17,436 nucleotides of DNA, taken from positions 1 through 17,436 of the forward strand of contig CAIUYS010000583.1 of assembly GCA_903903365.1 (NCBI GenBank), written 5' to 3'. The notes beneath the pieces are model-generated. The model was not told the origin of the DNA. It worked only from the letters and a program-made list of their open reading frames with translations, and ran no database searches. Source of the DNA: an uncultured Methylococcaceae bacterium (GTDB lineage: Bacteria; Pseudomonadota; Gammaproteobacteria; Methylococcales; Methylomonadaceae). Numbering within the stretch: position 1 is the first letter of the stretch; every line of letters begins with the position of its first letter. A program made the translations under genes and the position numbers. Shown piece after piece: positions 14,701-17,436 of the stretch.

Positions 14701-15545
14701 ATCATTTCTCGTACATCTTTAATCATTTGAATTCCTTCAGCCAAACTAATCTGGGGCTTAAAACCTATTTTTTGGTAAAGATCGCTTCCACATACTTCAG
14801 GCAAATCTACTATGTTTGGCTTGTCTGCCAGAAAATGTATATCACCTCCTTGATTGAATATGCGGTAAGCTGTTTGGGCAATCTCACTAAGACGAACAGA
14901 ATTGGGTGAAGGACAATTGAAAGTGCCTATTACTTTTTCTTCAATAGCTCTGGCTACAATTTCAGAGAAGTCATTAAGGTAAAGATAATTTCTCAACGCA
15001 TTATTATTGCCATAAAAATCAATATCCTCGCCTTTTTGTGCTTTTTCTATGATTGAGTAGAAAAGACCTTGATGGGCTTTGCATTTTGACTCGGCATCGT
15101 ATAGTTGAGTAGGGCGCAAAATGGTTAGGGGCAAGCCGACTTGGTCGCAGTAAATTTGCGCAAGTTCATCAGCATGACGCTTGGACAATGAATAAATATT
15201 AAAGTAAGGATCACCTGAAATGTAACTTGCAGACAGAGAAGAAACAACCAATATATGCTTAGCATGAACTTTTTGGGCTAAACGACACACATTGAGTGTA
15301 CCTATAGCGTTGATCATTTCTGCTCTATAAAAGTATTCTTCCGAGTTTCCGCCAAAATCTGCTGCTGTGTGAATAACAACATCAAATTGTAGATTTTCTG
15401 GTAATTTTAACTCTGTTGAGCTTAAATCCAGATAGTAATCTGCATTTTGTCTTCCTGCATAAAAAACCTTGTGATGTCGGGCAAGCAGACTGCCGACAGA
15501 AATCCCTACTGTGGAAGTGCTACCTACAACCAGTATGCTTTTCAT
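14697..15545 (-). CDS. NAD-dependent epimerase/dehydratase (extended SDR)
   Basis: This 282-residue extended short-chain dehydrogenase/reductase probably acts on a nucleotide sugar. The N-terminal Rossmann glycine motif is GSTSTVG (8-14), the substrate-pocket HTAAD is at 59-63, the catalytic serine lies in VVSSLSAS (100-107), and Y118-x3-K122 forms the catalytic pair in YSLSK. A short C-terminal substrate domain follows RPTQLY (144-149). The reaction could be C4 epimerisation, 4,6-dehydration or 4-keto reduction; residues alone do not decide. The enzyme is shorter than typical UDP-glucose 4-epimerases (about 335), which is closer to RmlD-like or dTDP-sugar reductases. The start is supported by GAAGGT about 7 nt upstream, and the stop overlaps the ATP-grasp start by 4 bp. 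Confidence 0.85.
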   Translation of the reverse strand: MKSILVVGSTSTVGISVGSLLARHHKVFYAGRQNADYYLDLSSTELKLPENLQFDVVIHTAADFGGNSEEYFYRAEMINAIGTLNVCRLAQKVHAKHILVVSSLSASYISGDPYFNIYSLSKRHADELAQIYCDQVGLPLTILRPTQLYDAESKCKAHQGLFYSIIEKAQKGEDIDFYGNNNALRNYLYLNDFSEIVARAIEEKVIGTFNCPSPNSVRLSEIAQTAYRIFNQGGDIHFLADKPNIVDLPEVCGSDLYQKIGFKPQISLAEGIQMIKDVREMI

Positions 15546-15573
15546 GTGGTGACCTTCATTTCAAAACTTCGAT

Positions 15574-16452
15574 CTATTTTTTTCTGGCTATGACTGTAAT
15601 GTTTCCACCTAAAGAGAATAATTCAATTATGCCTCTAACTGGAGCAACAAGGTATCTTAAAAATACCGCTGTACTATGACTATAACCTTTTAATTCTAGG
15701 TAAGTATCTGTGCTTTTTTCCCAAAACGGTGTTGTTACTTTTATAATTTCAAATCCCTGATCTTCAAATAACTTGGTGATCGATTTTTTAGTGAAATAAT
15801 GTAAATGAAAAGGCGGGTCAATAATGACGGATTTTTCCTTCAAAATTTTAACTTGTAAAGAATTTATGTGAGGAACATTTACATACATAAAAGCACCTTT
15901 TTTTAGGCAACTATGTATTTTACTTAATGTGTCTTTAGGTTCTGGTAAATGCTCAAACACATGATATGATAATATCATATCGAAAAAATCATTAAATGAA
16001 TTGGAAAACTCATCAATATTTCCAGTATATAGCTTAAGTCCGTTCATTTTTCCTTGTTCTACCAAGTTTTCTGCTACATCATAACCGTAGGCATTTTTAA
16101 AACCTGAATCAATAATGGCTTTTACAAAATTACCATGAGTACAGCCAAAATCCATTATATTCGCTTCTTTGTTGGAAATATTCTGATGGATAACATCAAT
16201 CCGATCTGAATAATATCGCTTCAAAAAATTTTTATCGCTGTTACTTTTTTCAAGTATAGAAGCGGAACAAGAGTTACCATAAAATGAATCGTCTTCATTA
16301 TGCTGATATAAAGCAAGAAGAGTTTGTTCATCAGGTATTGGGTTTACCTGAATATGATTGCAATCGCTGCATTTAGTGATTTTATATGACTTAACCTCCA
16401 TGTAATCTTTTAAATTACTAGAAGAACAAATATGGCATGGTTGTTTATTCAT
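15574..16452 (-). CDS. Zinc-finger class I SAM-dependent methyltransferase (AT-rich gene)
   Basis: This 292-residue cytoplasmic methyltransferase combines an N-terminal zinc finger (C6-x2-C9 and C28-x2-C31) with a class I methyltransferase domain. Motif I is DFGCTHGNF (101-109), D125 is the acidic residue of strand 2, and HVFEHL (164-169) is the active-site motif. The variant motif I, with H in place of the usual G or T, is a little unusual but seen in this family. C-terminal hydrophobic segments (270-285) may contact the membrane. It is one of a family found beside sugar-nucleotide genes that methylate sugars, often at an amino or hydroxyl group. The gene and its upstream neighbour are visibly more AT-rich than the rest of the cluster. 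No clear ribosome-binding site precedes the ATG. It is 28 nt from the SDR gene downstream and 125 nt from the PhyH gene upstream. Confidence 0.8.
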   Translation of the reverse strand: MNKQPCHICSSSNLKDYMEVKSYKITKCSDCNHIQVNPIPDEQTLLALYQHNEDDSFYGNSCSASILEKSNSDKNFLKRYYSDRIDVIHQNISNKEANIMDFGCTHGNFVKAIIDSGFKNAYGYDVAENLVEQGKMNGLKLYTGNIDEFSNSFNDFFDMILSYHVFEHLPEPKDTLSKIHSCLKKGAFMYVNVPHINSLQVKILKEKSVIIDPPFHLHYFTKKSITKLFEDQGFEIIKVTTPFWEKSTDTYLELKGYSHSTAVFLRYLVAPVRGIIELFSLGGNITVIARKK

Positions 16453-16577
16453 TTTATGTTTTTACAAAAATAAGTTTTATCGCTAATAGCCAAAATAAAT
16501 ACCAAGACTATAGGCAACCTAATAGCGTGTTAATCTAACTAACGATATTACACTAAAATGAGCAATCTTTTTATAAC

Positions 16578-17342
16578 TTAGCCTTGATTAGGTTTGTAGA
16601 GACGCTGTTCTGGTGGCAGGTAGAATTCTTCCAAATTTGTCGGCATACGCACGTTCATACCAATTAACCGACGACCATTTTCTCCAAGTTTATCAATTAT
16701 ATCCTGTGATATAAGTCTTGGAAAATCAAATCGTTGCCGCATATATGATCGACAAAAATTAATCGTTAGCGCGTGTCTTGTGATATTAGTAGCGTTGAAG
16801 CCTGCTGCATGAACGAGTCTGGGGTTCAAGAGTATCATATCTCCTGCTTTACAAAAAGCACGCTTGGCATTTGCATAAAAAAAATCTTCTGCTGGTAAAT
16901 CAGCCAGTTTATGCGAACGAGGCAGATAATAGGTCGCGCCATTCTCCACGGTAAAATCGTTCAAAGGAAACATGACACCCATGTTCGAATTATAACCAGA
17001 AATAAATCTTGGGCAATCTACATGTACACGGCTACCATAATTACTTTGCTTAGGGGGTAAAGAGGATGATTGATAGGCATAAACAATACAGGTATCAGAA
17101 AAACATTTATTGAGATAAGCATTCATAACTGGATGATCCAAAATGCCAGCCATATTACTACCTCTAACCATACAGTTGTGTACCATGCCTTTATCGAATA
17201 CATTCGGATAATGTATCGCATCTTCCTCGATAGCAAGCTCTAGCTCTGAACGTAAATCATCCACCTGATTTTGATTGAGCATTGATGGAACAATAGCTAC
17301 ACCCTCAAGCTCTAGGATGTCTAAATATTTGTTGTCAACCAT
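16578..17342 (-). CDS. Phytanoyl-CoA-dioxygenase (PhyH)-family Fe(II)/2-oxoglutarate oxygenase
   Basis: This protein of about 254 residues belongs to the PhyH-like non-heme iron, 2-oxoglutarate-dependent dioxygenase family. Visible ligands are H107-x-D109 in VHVDCPRF, the distal His178 in LVHAAGFN, and R189 in TRHALTINF, the residue that binds 2-oxoglutarate. ENGATYYLPRSH (133-144) is the conserved loop after the cupin strands. Such enzymes hydroxylate lipids, amino acids, sugars or alkaloids, or desaturate and cyclise. In this cluster a modified sugar or acyl group is the likely substrate, but that is inferred. I chose the ATG at 17342 (MVDNKY) because AGGAG lies 8 nt upstream; a GTG at 17351 overlaps that ribosome-binding site. 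The upstream 94 nt to the window edge is AT-rich and holds no gene I can see. Confidence 0.82.
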   Translation of the reverse strand: MVDNKYLDILELEGVAIVPSMLNQNQVDDLRSELELAIEEDAIHYPNVFDKGMVHNCMVRGSNMAGILDHPVMNAYLNKCFSDTCIVYAYQSSSLPPKQSNYGSRVHVDCPRFISGYNSNMGVMFPLNDFTVENGATYYLPRSHKLADLPAEDFFYANAKRAFCKAGDMILLNPRLVHAAGFNATNITRHALTINFCRSYMRQRFDFPRLISQDIIDKLGENGRRLIGMNVRMPTNLEEFYLPPEQRLYKPNQG

Positions 17343-17436
17343 GAAATACACTCCTATTTTATAAATATAAAACGTAAATATTTATATAGCGAAGACGAAG
17401 CGGGTAATACCGATGTTAAATATTCATCAATGATGC

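Noticed and set aside
1..17436. CRISPR array, tRNA, rRNA or insertion sequence
   Set aside because: No regularly spaced direct repeats, no cloverleaf-like sequence, no rRNA stretch and no transposase motif were seen in the window.

Overview
The window looks like chromosome of a mesophilic Gram-negative bacterium, most likely a gammaproteobacterium of moderate GC. The WecE/RffA-type aminotransferase is very close to the enterobacterial form, and the Wadjet genes are of the MksBEFG-like type found in many gammaproteobacteria. The genus cannot be fixed from the sequence; a methanotroph/methylotroph relative is only a guess. Every gene I can support lies on the minus strand, so the biological order runs from high to low coordinates. 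No tRNA, rRNA, CRISPR array, transposase or integrase was seen.

Region A (about 6.1-17.4 kb) is a surface-polysaccharide (O-antigen- or capsule-like) biosynthesis and modification cluster. In transcription order it encodes: a PhyH-type Fe(II)/2-oxoglutarate dioxygenase; a zinc-finger methyltransferase; an NAD-dependent sugar epimerase/dehydratase (SDR); an ATP-grasp ligase; a calcineurin-like phosphoesterase; a four-helix SMR/EamA-like membrane protein; a possible 36-residue membrane peptide; a second zinc-finger methyltransferase; a WecE/RffA-type sugar aminotransferase; an orphan HicA-like toxin with an altered C-terminus; a large KpsC/S-like capsule-type protein with a zinc-ribbon insert; and two GT4 glycosyltransferases. 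Several neighbours overlap by 4 bp (ATGA), which suggests translationally coupled blocks. The part beyond about 15.57 kb is visibly more AT-rich than the rest. The nucleotide-sugar supply genes (for example rmlA/rmlB) and the polymerase/export genes are not in the window.

Region B (374-5860) is a complete four-gene Wadjet (JetABCD/MksFEBG) plasmid-defence operon: a kleisin-like MukF/MksF homologue, a MukE/MksE homologue, an SMC-family ATPase with intact Walker A and Walker B, and a TOPRIM nuclease with intact acidic residues. All junctions are 4-bp stop/start overlaps. It has its own sigma70-like promoter near 5931-5958, and a perfect 8-bp inverted repeat occupies the -35/-10 spacer. A 15-bp perfect hairpin lies 9 nt after the last stop codon.

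The far left (1-373) is non-coding and rich in inverted repeats. The points I would look at first are the compact Wadjet operon with its operator-like palindrome, the SDR/ATP-grasp/phosphoesterase/dioxygenase modification module, and the HicA gene whose usual C-terminus is replaced by sequence forming a hairpin.
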